Notes: generated by a model not told the origin, from the sequence alone. 64,000 bases of DNA from Neobacillus niacini (GCF_023715415.1 NZ_JAMBOB010000008.1:215941-279940), one strand, 5' to 3'. Numbered from the stretch's first letter, positions 34,835 to 44,471 are shown. Translations and numbers: made by a program.

Positions 34835-34840
34835 AATAAG

Positions 34841-34893
34841 AAAAGCCATTTAACATATTAGACATATCTAAAATGTTAAATGGCTTTTTAAAC
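34841..34893. terminator. Bidirectional terminator
   Basis: AAAAGCCATTTAACAT (34841-34856) pairs perfectly over 16 bp with 34873-34888; T-runs flank it on both strands, serving the aldolase gene and the minus-strand acetyltransferase. Confidence 0.92.
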
Positions 34894-34921
34894 GCACCAC
34901 CATTAGAGTGTTAAATAAACT

Positions 34922-35464
34922 TCAATGTGTTAATGATTGATAAATTGTATAGTCCACTTCACCGCAGATGTCTTTCAACCCATCTTTGCACAACTCCATT
35001 GCCATTAAATACTCCTTGGAGGGCGGTAAGTTTTTCTTGGAAGCATATATACCGAACTCAGTGGATGTTCTAAATCCAAAGCGTCGATAATATCTAAAAT
35101 CTCCTTCAACAATAATTCCCTTATATCCTCTATCAGTAGCTAATTTGATTCCTTCCTGCAACATAAACTTGCCAACACCTTGTCGTTGCATATTAATTGC
35201 TACAGAGACGGGAGATAACATTAAAACTTCGCTTTCACATTGATTACTTATTGGAAGTTTTGAAAGTATACAGTGTCCTATAATTTCTCCATTCTTCTCA
35301 GCAACTAAATCTAATTGTGGGATGTAATATTGTTTTTCCCGAATCTCTCTTACAAGAGCTTTTTCAACTACACCATCAGAATAGCTCGTATTCTTGAAAA
35401 TTTCAGAAACAAAATTTTCGATAAAACTATATTCTTCTTGTTTAACCGCTCTAATTATCATCAT
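34922..35464 (-). CDS. GNAT family N-acetyltransferase (YhbS-like)
   Basis: A 180-residue acetyl-CoA-dependent transferase. The acetyl-CoA loop is VAINMQRQGVGKFMLQEGIKLA (Q/RxxGxG/A type) near residue 92, followed by IIVEGDFRYYRRFGFR, which is characteristic of the YhbS subgroup. GGAGGGG lies before the start (two adjacent ATG codons). Substrate is unknown. Stand-alone gene on the minus strand. Confidence 0.85.
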   Translation of the reverse strand: MMIIRAVKQEEYSFIENFVSEIFKNTSYSDGVVEKALVREIREKQYYIPQLDLVAEKNGEIIGHCILSKLPISNQCESEVLMLSPVSVAINMQRQGVGKFMLQEGIKLATDRGYKGIIVEGDFRYYRRFGFRTSTEFGIYASKKNLPPSKEYLMAMELCKDGLKDICGEVDYTIYQSLTH

Positions 35465-35560
35465 AATTGCCCCTCCATTACCTAAGAAAGTTCAACCTCA
35501 TTTATAAAATTCTCCCTTAATTAACCTTCTCCATTACTTCAATAAAGTTCAACAAAAAAA

Positions 35561-35583
35561 CGTTAATCCTTCTTGGATCAACG
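35561..35583 (-). terminator. Terminator of the second acetyltransferase gene
   Basis: On the minus strand CGTTGATCC pairs with GGATTAACG (one mismatch) around a five-base loop and is followed by TTTTTTT. Confidence 0.8.
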
Positions 35584-35691
35584 CATCCTTTACTTTAAGT
35601 ACTACACTTCACAATCTTCTTATCCAAAATAAAAAAGCAATGTTAACTTTTAGTTAACCAAAAGTGAGCAATAGCTCTTGTTGTTAGAAGA

Positions 35692-36492
35692 TTATAATGA
35701 TTCATAACGAATCATTGTCCACAACCCAATGTCGGTAAATCCTAATCGCTTATAGATTTTTCCTGCTGCAGGATTTTCATAAAATAAACAAAGTGATTTC
35801 CCCTCTGCTAATAATTCACTGCAAAGCTTTTCCATACATAATGTTGCATATCCTCTACGTTCAAAACCTGGTCTTGTACCAACACCAACAATCATTGCAG
35901 ATTGAGAATTTTCTGCTGTTGTAGATGCTGACGCAACCATTGTTCCTTGTTCGTTTCGCAAAATATAAGTTCTTCCAGTTTTATACTTTTCAGCATGTTC
36001 TCTCCCTTCTACACTAAAATTTCCAGTTGCAAATTCAGGTATTGAACGTAACATTTCTACATTTTCTTGATATTCTGACGGCTGTAAATAGTTTGCACTC
36101 TTTATTCTTTCTTCATCTACCTTATAACTTAATCCTGTACATTTCGCATAATATGTTTCACTGTGTTTTCTAACATCCCGATTCATAAATTCTTGTAAAG
36201 GTTCAATTAAATGCTTTAATCCACTTAATTCAATTCGCTCTGGATTACGATTGATAATTTCTGCAAAACCATTTACATCATAATGGTGCTCACTAAATGG
36301 GATATAATTTTGGTTGTATCTTAATAAGACAGCAATCAATTTGTCGTTTTGAAATTGCCCCCATATTTCTTGAAATTTAGAATCATAACCAAATGCTTCA
36401 ATATCACCTATAATAAATAGATTTTCTGCTGGTTTATGACCAATTAGCTCAATTACTGATTCATGGTCATCTTTCTTTAACTTACGTATCAT
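35692..36492 (-). CDS. GNAT family N-acetyltransferase (two-domain)
   Basis: A 266-residue protein whose C-terminal half carries a GNAT domain: IVGVGTRPGFERRGYATLCMEKL acetyl-CoA loop and LFYENPAAGKIYKRLGFTDIG. The N-terminal half (MIRKLKKDDHESVIELIGHKPAENLFIIGDIE) is a divergent GNAT-like domain. Start set at 36492, where GGGGGAAG precedes ATG; the open frame continues 43 codons upstream but looks non-coding. The target molecule is unknown. Confidence 0.83.
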   Translation of the reverse strand: MIRKLKKDDHESVIELIGHKPAENLFIIGDIEAFGYDSKFQEIWGQFQNDKLIAVLLRYNQNYIPFSEHHYDVNGFAEIINRNPERIELSGLKHLIEPLQEFMNRDVRKHSETYYAKCTGLSYKVDEERIKSANYLQPSEYQENVEMLRSIPEFATGNFSVEGREHAEKYKTGRTYILRNEQGTMVASASTTAENSQSAMIVGVGTRPGFERRGYATLCMEKLCSELLAEGKSLCLFYENPAAGKIYKRLGFTDIGLWTMIRYESL

Positions 36493-36932
36493 CCTATCTT
36501 CCCCCAAGTCAACTGCCCAAGTCTTAATTAAACGAATTTCGAAATTCTTTCTTTTATTATACAGAGAATTTGAAAAAGATGGCATGAAAGTCCAATTCCA
36601 TACCATTTTTTTCAATAACAATTTTTAAAATAACTTTATTATTCATGAACATATAACAGTAGCTCTTCCACTAAACTGCTACTCAACAAGCAAAAAGATT
36701 ACCGCAGTGATCCCTGTCCTTAACTCTTGCAATTCGATTTCTTTATAAGAAAGCAATAAGCCCAAAGTCATTTGTAAAATCTTAAACATTCAAAGTTCTC
36801 CACCGACACGTTCTATGATAAACTTATGTTAACAAAATATTCCAATAAATAATACTGTTTAACAAGCTGAAAATTACAAAACGTGAGCGGGTTAAATCCA
36901 AAACCTACTTTTCCAGAGGGGATGATTGAAAA
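36493..36932. other. Non-coding gap between divergent genes
   Basis: About 440 AT-rich bases upstream of both the minus-strand acetyltransferase and a small plus-strand ORF. Apart from promoter-like AT stretches I see no repeat, RNA gene or further ORF in it. Confidence 0.5.
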
Positions 36933-37124
36933 TTGAGATTGCTAATTGCCATTCCATTTGTTCTTTTCGGTTCTATTTTAACGGCGACAACAATTGAGGA
37001 TATAAGCTATTTAGGCAATTTAACGATTAAGATACTAGGGTTTGGAATGATAGCAATTGCGGCATCATTCATAAGAAATAAGCAAGGACAAACAAACGCC
37101 TTAAACAATAACCGATATAAATGA
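36933..37124 (+). CDS. Small putative membrane protein
   Basis: A 63-residue ORF with a TTG start behind AGAGGGG (11-base spacing). It has two hydrophobic stretches (residues about 2-19 and 29-47) and a hydrophilic tail, so it is predicted to span the membrane twice. I do not recognise a family. The hydrophobic composition and reasonable ribosome binding site favour a real gene, but it is short and could be spurious. Confidence 0.45.
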   Translation: MRLLIAIPFVLFGSILTATTIEDISYLGNLTIKILGFGMIAIAASFIRNKQGQTNALNNNRYK

Positions 37125-37173
37125 AGCATCAAAAAGAGTGTCAGTTTTGCATAATTGGAAGATTGTATTATAT

Positions 37174-37887
37174 TTAATTTTTTTCCTGTGTTTCTTGTAG
37201 TTTGTTACCTATAGTAAGCAATTCAGAGACAAATAACTGAATATCACCCACAAGTACTCCTCCATGCCCAGTACACATAACATCCACATCGAAAACATTC
37301 ATGGCGATAAGTCCATTAAGAAAACCATTTAGCTTGTCCTTTTCAACGCCTCCATTCCGTAAAAACTCCAGCCATTCAAGTCTAAGGTCATTGCTAACTG
37401 AGACTAATCCATCTTTTGAAAGTGGATCACCAAAAAAGCAGAGAAAATCACCTGTGAAAAGGACTTTAGATGGCTGATGATAGAATGCTAGTGATCCAGG
37501 AGTATGGTGACCAACCCAAAGGTATTCGAAGTTTTGAATCACTCCGTGATCTAACAAAGTGAAATGGAACTGATCTGGTTCTGGGTACTCAATCAGGCTG
37601 CGTTCTTGAGGATGAATATACTTCTTTGCATTTTTAAAAATAGAAGCTCCTTGGACATGGTCCTCATGGCCATGTGTGGCTAATAGCAGCGTAACGTCTT
37701 CTGGTGTTTTACCTATTTGTTTTAGTGCTTGAACTAAATAGGAAGAATGCTCTTCTTTGCTAGAATCTATTAAAGTAATGCCTTCCTTTTGTACAATAAA
37801 ATAGCAGTTATTATAGGAATTCCAAGCAGAATCCCAAATAGCTAAAACATATATATTTTCTTTTACTTCTTCAAATAAATACTCCAA
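37174..37887 (-). CDS. MBL-fold metallo-hydrolase
   Basis: A 237-residue metallo-beta-lactamase-fold protein. The zinc motif ATHGHEDHVQG supplies His72, His74, Asp76 and His77; HHTPGSLAFY supplies the next His and LFTGDFLCFFGDP the bridging Asp. Glyoxalase II-like hydrolases and other thioesterases share this pattern; substrate unknown. TTG start preceded by GGGGGTAGGA. Stand-alone gene. Confidence 0.83.
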   Translation of the reverse strand: MEYLFEEVKENIYVLAIWDSAWNSYNNCYFIVQKEGITLIDSSKEEHSSYLVQALKQIGKTPEDVTLLLATHGHEDHVQGASIFKNAKKYIHPQERSLIEYPEPDQFHFTLLDHGVIQNFEYLWVGHHTPGSLAFYHQPSKVLFTGDFLCFFGDPLSKDGLVSVSNDLRLEWLEFLRNGGVEKDKLNGFLNGLIAMNVFDVDVMCTGHGGVLVGDIQLFVSELLTIGNKLQETQEKN

Positions 37888-38030
37888 ATTCCTACCCCCA
37901 TAATACCAATGTCTTTAGATTATTAAGTATACAAGATTTAGAATAATCGAACAAATTTTGCAGATAATCGCAAATTAGGAAAAGAAATTAGCGGTCCCTC
38001 GCTTTATGATTATGGTGAGGGGGAAAGAAG

Positions 38031-39263
38031 ATGAACTTACTACAGAAAAAGGATCCGTATCAGGTTTATATTTATACCTGTTTCATTTCACAATTACTTT
38101 TTACCTTAATCTTTACCGTAAACTTGTTATATCAAGTTAAAACGGTTCAACTTGATCCATTGCAATTAGTATTAGTGGGGACTGTTTTGGAGGCGACTGT
38201 TTTTATTTTTGAAATTCCGACTGGAATCCTGTCCGATTTAAAAAGCAGAAAGCTATCGGTCATTATCGGCTTTTTCTTAATTGGAATAGGTTTTGTCATT
38301 GAGGGCATGTTTCCGTTTTTTACAGCTGTGATTTTATCTCAAGTCATTTGGGGGATTGGATATACCTTTACGAGTGGTTCTCATCAAGCGTGGATTGCCG
38401 ATGAGATTGGGGAAAAAAGAGCTTCATCAGCTTTTGTCAAGGGTGCTAAGGCAGGAAATCTCGGGAAGGTCCTTGCCATTCCATTAAGTATACTTGCAGG
38501 TTACTATACGCTCAATCTGCCTATCATTATGGGTGGAATAGGATTGGTAGTGCTTTCGATGCTTTTGATTTTCTTTATGAAAGAAGAGAACTTTAAACCA
38601 GCTGGAAAGGTGGAGAGAGTATCAGTTTGGAAGAATATCAAGGAAAATATGGGTCAAATTCTTTATTATTCTAGAGTGAATTATCTCATGAGAATACTTT
38701 TTCTGATTGCGTTGTTTTTTGGCTTTTACAGTGAGGGTTTTGACCGATTGTGGATTCCTCACTTTATAGAGCAATCAGGATTATCAAATTTATCGGACAG
38801 TCAGTTAGTTTTGTTGATGGGCGGGGTTGAATTTATTGTCGTCCTTTTAACGTTTGCTGCACTACATTTTATTGAAAATAGTTCCATTCACCAGAATCTT
38901 AACCAGATTTACGTGGCACTTTTTATCGGAAGCATGTTAATTATCGGTTCATTAATTGGTTTTGGTTTCACCACATTCGCTGTTGGTTTAGTAGCCTTTT
39001 ATATTATCATCCAAATTTCAAGAAGTATTATGTACCCATTGGAGAGTGTTTGGTTGAATAAAATCATCCCAGATTCGTCTACACGTGCTACCTTTTTTTC
39101 TGTAAAAGGTCAGGTGGATGCGATTGGGCAAATTGGCGGCGGACCTGTGATTGGTGTGATTGCTTCCAACTTTACGATAAAAATAGCGATTATGGTTAGT
39201 GCGGTTCTTTTAATGCCGGTTCTATTCCTATATAGTCACATCATGAGAAAAACCAGAGGCTAA
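38031..39263 (+). CDS. MFS transporter
   Basis: A 410-residue major facilitator with about 12 predicted membrane segments. The loop 2-3 motif is recognisable in GILSDLKSRKLSVIIGFFLIG, and GYTFTSGSHQAWIADEIGEKRASSAF follows. This arrangement is typical of drug/metabolite exporters and of tetracycline-like MFS proteins, but nothing indicates a specific cargo. GAGGGGG lies before the ATG. Monocistronic with its own terminator. Confidence 0.85.
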   Translation: MNLLQKKDPYQVYIYTCFISQLLFTLIFTVNLLYQVKTVQLDPLQLVLVGTVLEATVFIFEIPTGILSDLKSRKLSVIIGFFLIGIGFVIEGMFPFFTAVILSQVIWGIGYTFTSGSHQAWIADEIGEKRASSAFVKGAKAGNLGKVLAIPLSILAGYYTLNLPIIMGGIGLVVLSMLLIFFMKEENFKPAGKVERVSVWKNIKENMGQILYYSRVNYLMRILFLIALFFGFYSEGFDRLWIPHFIEQSGLSNLSDSQLVLLMGGVEFIVVLLTFAALHFIENSSIHQNLNQIYVALFIGSMLIIGSLIGFGFTTFAVGLVAFYIIIQISRSIMYPLESVWLNKIIPDSSTRATFFSVKGQVDAIGQIGGGPVIGVIASNFTIKIAIMVSAVLLMPVLFLYSHIMRKTRG

Positions 39264-39337
39264 GTGTTCATAACGGGTTCCGTCTCCTATCGCAAAAAGG
39301 TAACCCAATTTGTACCGTATTTGATTTTTTAATAAAG

Positions 39338-39376
39338 GAAATGGCTCAGTTCACAATACTGAGCCATTTCTTTTTA
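39338..39376. terminator. Terminator after the MFS gene
   Basis: GAAATGGCTCAG (39338-39349) pairs perfectly with CTGAGCCATTTC (39359-39370), followed by TTTTT. Confidence 0.93.
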
Positions 39377-39415
39377 TTGATTTCGATATCTAAAGCTTGG
39401 AGTTACTAGAACAAA

Positions 39416-39952
39416 TTAATTTACTGTGAACCTGTCTTCGTTCAAAACGATAGTTACAAGGTCCTCTAAATAAGAATCATTATTTTCCAGTATGAATCTT
39501 TCTGGAAATTTATTCGAATTAAACCCTTTAACGATTTGTCTAATTCTTTCTTCTCCGACATAGGCAACTCCGCTTCGTTGTCTATCCCTATTAATTAGTG
39601 TATCTATCTCACTTTTAATTACGATTACTTTAATGGTAATATCTGAATTTTTTACCCTATCTAGAATAGAAGATATTTGCTCGAAAGAAAAAACATAATC
39701 AGTAACTACATTCATATTATTTTTTGCAAAGTTTTCAATCAGGGCAACGATATTATCCCATAAAATATTCAGAAAAAAGTGATCATGATCATCACAAGGA
39801 TGTACCCATCCTTTCTTTACCATATTGTATAATTGATCCCCCTCTATATGAGCACATAACCCTTTTACACTTTTAGATATCATTTCAGCCAATGTACTCT
39901 TTCCAGATCCAGGAGGACCACTTATTAAAAAGACCGTTCTTTTTGTATTCAA
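39416..39952 (-). CDS. AAA-family P-loop kinase-like protein
   Basis: A 178-residue nucleoside-kinase-type ATPase. Walker A GPPGSGKST spans residues 12-20; the following IEGDQLYNMVKKGW and RDRQRSGVAYVGEERI (lid arginines) resemble small-molecule or nucleoside kinases such as chloramphenicol or shikimate kinase relatives. TTG start with AAGGAAG upstream. It lies 42 bases after the AraC-GyrI gene on the same strand, so it may be co-transcribed and serve the same stress response. Substrate unknown. Confidence 0.75.
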   Translation of the reverse strand: MNTKRTVFLISGPPGSGKSTLAEMISKSVKGLCAHIEGDQLYNMVKKGWVHPCDDHDHFFLNILWDNIVALIENFAKNNMNVVTDYVFSFEQISSILDRVKNSDITIKVIVIKSEIDTLINRDRQRSGVAYVGEERIRQIVKGFNSNKFPERFILENNDSYLEDLVTIVLNEDRFTVN

Positions 39953-39994
39953 AAAATCACTTCCTTAAATGTTCTCAATAAGTAACGAAACCCG

Positions 39995-40915
39995 TTAGAG
40001 GATGTACTCCCTTTCTTTGATAGGAATGTGTATCTCCATATAAACTTTATCGTAATCCCAGTGGTGACAATGTTCATCGTAATATTCAAAGTCATATGCT
40101 TCTTCATCCACTTCATAAGAAGATTGTGGAAACCAGTCCTCCAATATATATTTCCATGTTCCTTTAATGGCAGAAGCGAACTTCTTTACCTCAACCAAGG
40201 GAGTTCTAAATACAGCATAAGTCGCTGCTGGTATTTGTAATGATGTCAGCCCTTCTGGAATCGATGTATCTTTGTCTAAATGTACAGAAAATAAATAGAT
40301 AAACGTATTTTCTGCTTCTGATGGACTTAAATTGATACAATACTCCCCATGTTTTTTGGGAGCCAGCGTTTGATAAAGAAATCTTTCAATGGACCCATCT
40401 GCCAGCCCTTCTTGATCCCAAATCGCAGGTGCATCTCTTGTATACGATACATTTCCCATATGAATCGAGAATGTTTTACCAGCAACCAAGAAGGATGGCC
40501 TCTTCACAATCATAGGCTGCATGACGATTCCGCCTGTGTTCTTTTGATGAATGCTATTCAAATCTAGTTTTTGTGGCAGTGATTTTGGACAATGAATCTT
40601 ATATAGACTGGGAGGGCTTCCGAAGCATTTTTTAAAGGCCTTGGTAAAACCAGCATGCGTTTCAAACCCATAGTCCATTGCAATTTGGATGATCTTTTTA
40701 CCACTAACCAATTCATGTAATGCGTATTGAAGCTTCCTTTTTACCACATAGTCCATCAGTGTATAACCTGTATGCTTCTGGAAAACTCGATAAAAATGGT
40801 AGGGAGAATAACCCGCCATCTTTGCTAAAATCTCTGGGTCAATTTCTTTCTTAATATTTTCTTCAATGTAATCGATTACCTTTTGCAGCAAAAGTAACTG
40901 TTGAATATCCACCAC
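39995..40915 (-). CDS. AraC-family regulator with GyrI-like effector domain
   Basis: A 306-residue transcription factor. Residues about 8-105 form the double AraC HTH (ILAKMAGYSPYHFYRVFQKHTGYTLMDYVVKRKL, then IAMDYGFETHAGFTKAFKKCFGSPPSLY). Residues about 135-300 form a GyrI/Rob-type ligand-binding domain (YDFEYYDEHCHHWDYDKVYMEIHIPIK). Such proteins sense cationic drugs or other small molecules. Two adjacent GTG codons could start it, behind AATTGAGGTG. The target is probably itself and the downstream kinase gene. Confidence 0.85.
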   Translation of the reverse strand: MVDIQQLLLLQKVIDYIEENIKKEIDPEILAKMAGYSPYHFYRVFQKHTGYTLMDYVVKRKLQYALHELVSGKKIIQIAMDYGFETHAGFTKAFKKCFGSPPSLYKIHCPKSLPQKLDLNSIHQKNTGGIVMQPMIVKRPSFLVAGKTFSIHMGNVSYTRDAPAIWDQEGLADGSIERFLYQTLAPKKHGEYCINLSPSEAENTFIYLFSVHLDKDTSIPEGLTSLQIPAATYAVFRTPLVEVKKFASAIKGTWKYILEDWFPQSSYEVDEEAYDFEYYDEHCHHWDYDKVYMEIHIPIKEREYIL

Positions 40916-41046
40916 CTCAATTCTACGAAGCTTTTTTTGTTAAATACAACAAAATATAATGTGTTGAAATTCTCTTGGTTCTACTTCATTATAAGGATAG
41001 AGACATTTATAGGAAATAAGTATATTTAGGATGAAGGAAGTAGATT

Positions 41047-42213
41047 ATGACGGAAGAAAATATAACCCGAATTCAACTGGATGACAAAGAAATCATATTA
41101 ATTGGTACGGCTCATGTTTCCAAACTAAGCGTGGAGCAAGTAAAAGAAGTTATTGACCGGGAACAGCCTGATTCTGTTTGTATTGAATTGGATGAACAAC
41201 GCTACAAGTCGATTATGGAAGGCAACAAATGGAGAGAAATGGATATCTTCAAGGTTATAAAAGAAAAGAAGGCTACATTGTTAATCATGAACCTTGCCAT
41301 TTCATCTTTTCAAAACCGCTTAGCCAAGCAATTTGATACAAAACCAGGGCAAGAAATGATTCAGGGAATTGAATCTGCTAAAAAAATAGGGGCTGAGCTT
41401 GTTTTAGCCGATCGTAATATCCAAATTACCTTCTCACGTATTTGGGGGAATGTTGGTGTCTGGGGAAAAGCCCAGCTGCTCACGTCAATTATCTATAGTA
41501 TTTTCAATAAAGAGACCATTTCAGAAGAAGAGCTTGAGAAAATGAAGACGCAAGATACATTGAATGCTTCGCTTGCGGAAATTTCAGAAGCATTTCCTAA
41601 ATTAAAGAAGCCTTTAATTGATGAACGTGACCAATATTTAGCTCAAAAGATTAAAGAAGCACCTGGTAAAAAAATTGTGGCAGTTCTTGGGGCGGCACAC
41701 GTTCCAGGTATCACAAAAGAGATCCACAATGACCAGGACTTACAAGCGCTCACAAAAACAAAGCCAAAATCAAAAACGCCGCAAATTATCGGCTGGGCAA
41801 TCCCAGTGCTCATTGTTGCACTGATTGCGTTTACCTTTTTTCTCAATCCATCCGCTGGTATGGATCAAGCAATTAGCTGGATCCTCTGGACTGGAATTAC
41901 AGCAGCACTCGGTGCAACTGCTGCATTCGGACATCCATTGGCAATAGTAGCAGCCTTTGTGGCAGCGCCAATCACCACCTTGCATCCATTACTGGCAGCA
42001 GGCTGGGTATCGGGTCTTGTACAGGCGTATATCAAACGCCCAAGTGTGGCTGACTTTGAAACACTATCAGAAGATGTTTTTTCACTCAAAGGCTTTTGGC
42101 GTAATAAATTTACAAGGGTCTTGTTGGTAATTATCCTGACCAACATTGGAGGATCGTTTGGAACCTTTATTGGAGGGGCTGACGTAATCCGCACGTTTTT
42201 CAATAATTTATAA
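41047..42213 (+). CDS. TraB/PrgY family membrane protein
   Basis: A 388-residue protein with an N-terminal TraB (GumN/TIKI-related) domain (about 1-230) carrying IGTAHVSKLSVEQVKEVI, CIELDEQRYKSI and AVLGAAHVPGI, followed by four to five membrane segments (about 250-385). In Enterococcus, PrgY/TraB reduces pheromone activity; in other bacteria and archaea the chromosomal homologue is of unknown function, and TIKI relatives are metalloproteases. AAGGAAG lies before the ATG. Stand-alone gene with a terminator. Confidence 0.83.
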   Translation: MTEENITRIQLDDKEIILIGTAHVSKLSVEQVKEVIDREQPDSVCIELDEQRYKSIMEGNKWREMDIFKVIKEKKATLLIMNLAISSFQNRLAKQFDTKPGQEMIQGIESAKKIGAELVLADRNIQITFSRIWGNVGVWGKAQLLTSIIYSIFNKETISEEELEKMKTQDTLNASLAEISEAFPKLKKPLIDERDQYLAQKIKEAPGKKIVAVLGAAHVPGITKEIHNDQDLQALTKTKPKSKTPQIIGWAIPVLIVALIAFTFFLNPSAGMDQAISWILWTGITAALGATAAFGHPLAIVAAFVAAPITTLHPLLAAGWVSGLVQAYIKRPSVADFETLSEDVFSLKGFWRNKFTRVLLVIILTNIGGSFGTFIGGADVIRTFFNNL

Positions 42214-42224
42214 AGTGTTGACGT

Positions 42225-42253
42225 TACCACAGTTCTTGGAGCTGTGGTATTTT
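42225..42253 (+). terminator. Terminator of the TraB-like gene
   Basis: TACCACAGTTC pairs with GAGCTGTGGTA (one G-T pair) over a TTG loop, followed by TTTTCTTT. Confidence 0.82.
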
Positions 42254-42388
42254 CTTTGGAAGGCAGTTTGGCACGTAAATCTAAAAAGGACATTTTGTTG
42301 TAGAAGGTTGTCGAACGTTTACGAGGTAATGGGGCAGGTAGCTGAAGTAGAATAGAAATAATAGACTTGTAGAAGGGGTTGGTAATGG

Positions 42389-43012
42389 TTGAATATTTAT
42401 CTCATCCGTCATGGTGAAGCAGAGCATAATGTGGATAAAAGCGTGATGGCGCATACTCATGATTCACAGCATAGTTTAACGGAGCTCGGGCATAAACAAG
42501 CACAGGTAACCGGTGAATTTTTTAAAACAATCGTAACACCAAAGACGATTTTGTATAGTTCTCCTTATTTACGTACCATGCAAACAGCTCAAGCGATTCA
42601 TTCCTCGTTGCCAGAGGGAATTCCTTTTTTCGAGAATCCGTTAATAAGAGAGTGGGAGCTTGGCAATCTTTATGACTTTCATGATCGTACTCCTGAAAAG
42701 AAAAAGGAATTCAAAGCAGCAGGCCAATTTTACTTTCGTTTTCAGAACGGGGAATCCTTAGCAGATGTGTATTTACGAGCGACGATGTTCATGAATACGG
42801 TGGTAGAGCGTGTGAAGCAGCAGCAACGATATGATAATGTTGTCATTGTCACACATGCCGCCTTCATTCATATGCTTCTAACTTTTTTGATGAATTGGCC
42901 AATTGAGGATTTGAAAAATTTTAAACCGGTGGAAAATGCCTCTGTTATTAAAATAAATGAAGTAAATGGAGATTATCAGTACGAGAAAATTTTTGTTCCA
43001 ATTGTAAACTAA
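42389..43012 (+). CDS. Histidine phosphatase family protein (phosphoglycerate mutase-like)
   Basis: A 207-residue cytoplasmic phosphatase. The phosphohistidine loop LIRHGEAEHN holds His8 and Arg7; SSPYLRTMQTAQAI has the second Arg and VIVTHAAFIHMLL the second catalytic His. TTG start with GAAGGGG upstream; an overlapping ATG in another frame closes quickly. Broad-specificity sugar-phosphate or nucleotide phosphatases share this signature; the substrate is unknown. Confidence 0.86.
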   Translation: MNIYLIRHGEAEHNVDKSVMAHTHDSQHSLTELGHKQAQVTGEFFKTIVTPKTILYSSPYLRTMQTAQAIHSSLPEGIPFFENPLIREWELGNLYDFHDRTPEKKKEFKAAGQFYFRFQNGESLADVYLRATMFMNTVVERVKQQQRYDNVVIVTHAAFIHMLLTFLMNWPIEDLKNFKPVENASVIKINEVNGDYQYEKIFVPIVN

Positions 43013-43022
43013 AACTCTAAGC

Positions 43023-43060
43023 ATACACCCTCAATCATTTGATTGGGGGTGTATTTTTGT
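43023..43060 (+). terminator. Terminator of the histidine phosphatase gene
   Basis: ATACACCCTCAATCA (43023-43037) pairs with 43040-43054 over 15 bp (one G-T pair), followed by TTTTTG. Confidence 0.9.
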
Positions 43061-43130
43061 TGAATTACTGCAGAATAATTCTTTTATTTTCTAAAATAGC
43101 AAATTATAAATATTGTTACTGATAAATATA

Positions 43131-43145
43131 GAGAAAACGTTTGCA
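43131..43145 (+). promoter_or_regulatory. cre-like site upstream of the transporter/M20 operon
   Basis: GAGAAAACGTTTGCA matches 13 of 15 positions of the CcpA consensus WTGNAANCGNWNNCA (first two positions deviate), about 120 bases before the operon. Catabolite control is therefore possible. Confidence 0.4.
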
Positions 43146-43265
43146 AGAATTTTTCTAATTATTTCAATTGACTGAAAAGTATAATTATATTATTATTCTA
43201 GTAATAACTTTAATCTTTCGTAAGGCGAAGGATTAGTAAATTTATCCAAGAAAGAAGGGACTCTT

Positions 43266-44471
43266 ATGTCGCAGATGTTAGCATTAGTCATTCTTATGGC
43301 CATTTTATTTATCGGAGATTTAGTTGCAGTACGAACCAAGGCATGGGTACCTTCTATATTCGTTTGTGCGGTCTTGTTTCTTTTAGGATATTGGACATTC
43401 TTTCCGCAGGACATCGTAGCAGTAGCTGGAGTGCCGCCAGTTGTAGCGGTGATGATGATGTACCTATTAATTACCAATATGGGAACTTTGTTGTCCCTTC
43501 AGGAATTGAAAAATCAGTGGAAAACGATTGTTATTGCTCTTTCAGGTATTTTAGGAATTATCGCAATTTTATTTGGGATTGGAACATTCATTTTTGGATA
43601 TCAGACAATTGTCGTAGCCATTCCTCCTTTAGTAGGTGGTGTTGTATCTGCCTTGATCATGTCAGAAGGTGCAAAGGAAGCTGGTCTAGCTTCACTATCT
43701 GTATTCGCCATAGTTATCTATGTAATGCAGGGATTTGCGGGATATCCGATTACGTCGATTGTTTTAAAGAAAGAAGGCAAGAGACTTCTTCAGCAATATC
43801 GCAGCGGGCAGCTTGCAGTCAAAGAGCAGGGGAAGGCTGCAGAAGAAGTGGCGGCTGCGACAGCGGTTGTAAAGCCTGAGCTAAAACTTTTTAAAAATAT
43901 GCCAGATAAATATAATACAGAATTCTTTAAATTTTTAAGGCTATCATTGGTTGCATTTCTAGCCTATCAAACTTCAACGCTATTAGCTCCAGTTGTCACA
44001 GTTAGCCCGTTTGTTCTTTGCTTATTGTTTGGGGTCATCGCAAGAAGTGTTGGATTCCTTGAAAAGCAGGTATTACAAAAAGCAAATGGTTTTGGATTTG
44101 CCCTTGTAGCGCTCATGCTCTTTATTTTTGACGGCTTAAAACAGGCGACACCAAGTATGATGCTTGAGATTATTTATCCACTTGTCGGCACAATCGTATT
44201 AGGGGTAATCGGGATGTATATCTTCTCTTTCATTGCGGGAAAGTTATTAAAAGTGAGTAAAGAAATGGCGTTCGCTGTTTCACTAACAGCTTTATATGGA
44301 TTTCCGGCAGATTACATTATCACAAACGAAGTAATTAAATCCTTAACAGAAGATGAAAAAGAAAGAGAAATACTGACTAGTCATATGCTCCCTCCTATGC
44401 TGGTTGGCGGTTTCATAACGGTAACCATGGTGTCAGTCGTACTAGCAGGGATCTTTGTAGGATTCTTGTAA
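43266..44471 (+). CDS. Multi-pass membrane transporter, probably for an amidohydrolase substrate
   Basis: A 401-residue membrane protein with about 10-11 predicted segments and a hydrophilic central loop (about 170-215). The glycine-rich PPLVGGVVSALIMSEGAKEAGL block recalls GltS- or DUF819-like transporters, but I cannot assign the family firmly. It is first in a three-gene operon (gaps of 16 and 2 bases) with two M20 amidohydrolases, so it probably imports a ureide, N-carbamoyl- or N-acyl-amino acid. Start ATG has AAGAAGGGA upstream. Confidence 0.65.
   Translation: MSQMLALVILMAILFIGDLVAVRTKAWVPSIFVCAVLFLLGYWTFFPQDIVAVAGVPPVVAVMMMYLLITNMGTLLSLQELKNQWKTIVIALSGILGIIAILFGIGTFIFGYQTIVVAIPPLVGGVVSALIMSEGAKEAGLASLSVFAIVIYVMQGFAGYPITSIVLKKEGKRLLQQYRSGQLAVKEQGKAAEEVAAATAVVKPELKLFKNMPDKYNTEFFKFLRLSLVAFLAYQTSTLLAPVVTVSPFVLCLLFGVIARSVGFLEKQVLQKANGFGFALVALMLFIFDGLKQATPSMMLEIIYPLVGTIVLGVIGMYIFSFIAGKLLKVSKEMAFAVSLTALYGFPADYIITNEVIKSLTEDEKEREILTSHMLPPMLVGGFITVTMVSVVLAGIFVGFL

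Noticed and set aside
43343..43879. 178-codon ORF in the transporter gene
   Set aside because: Out-of-frame shadow of the membrane transporter: Cys- and Trp-rich, no ribosome binding site, whereas the main frame has clear membrane segments.
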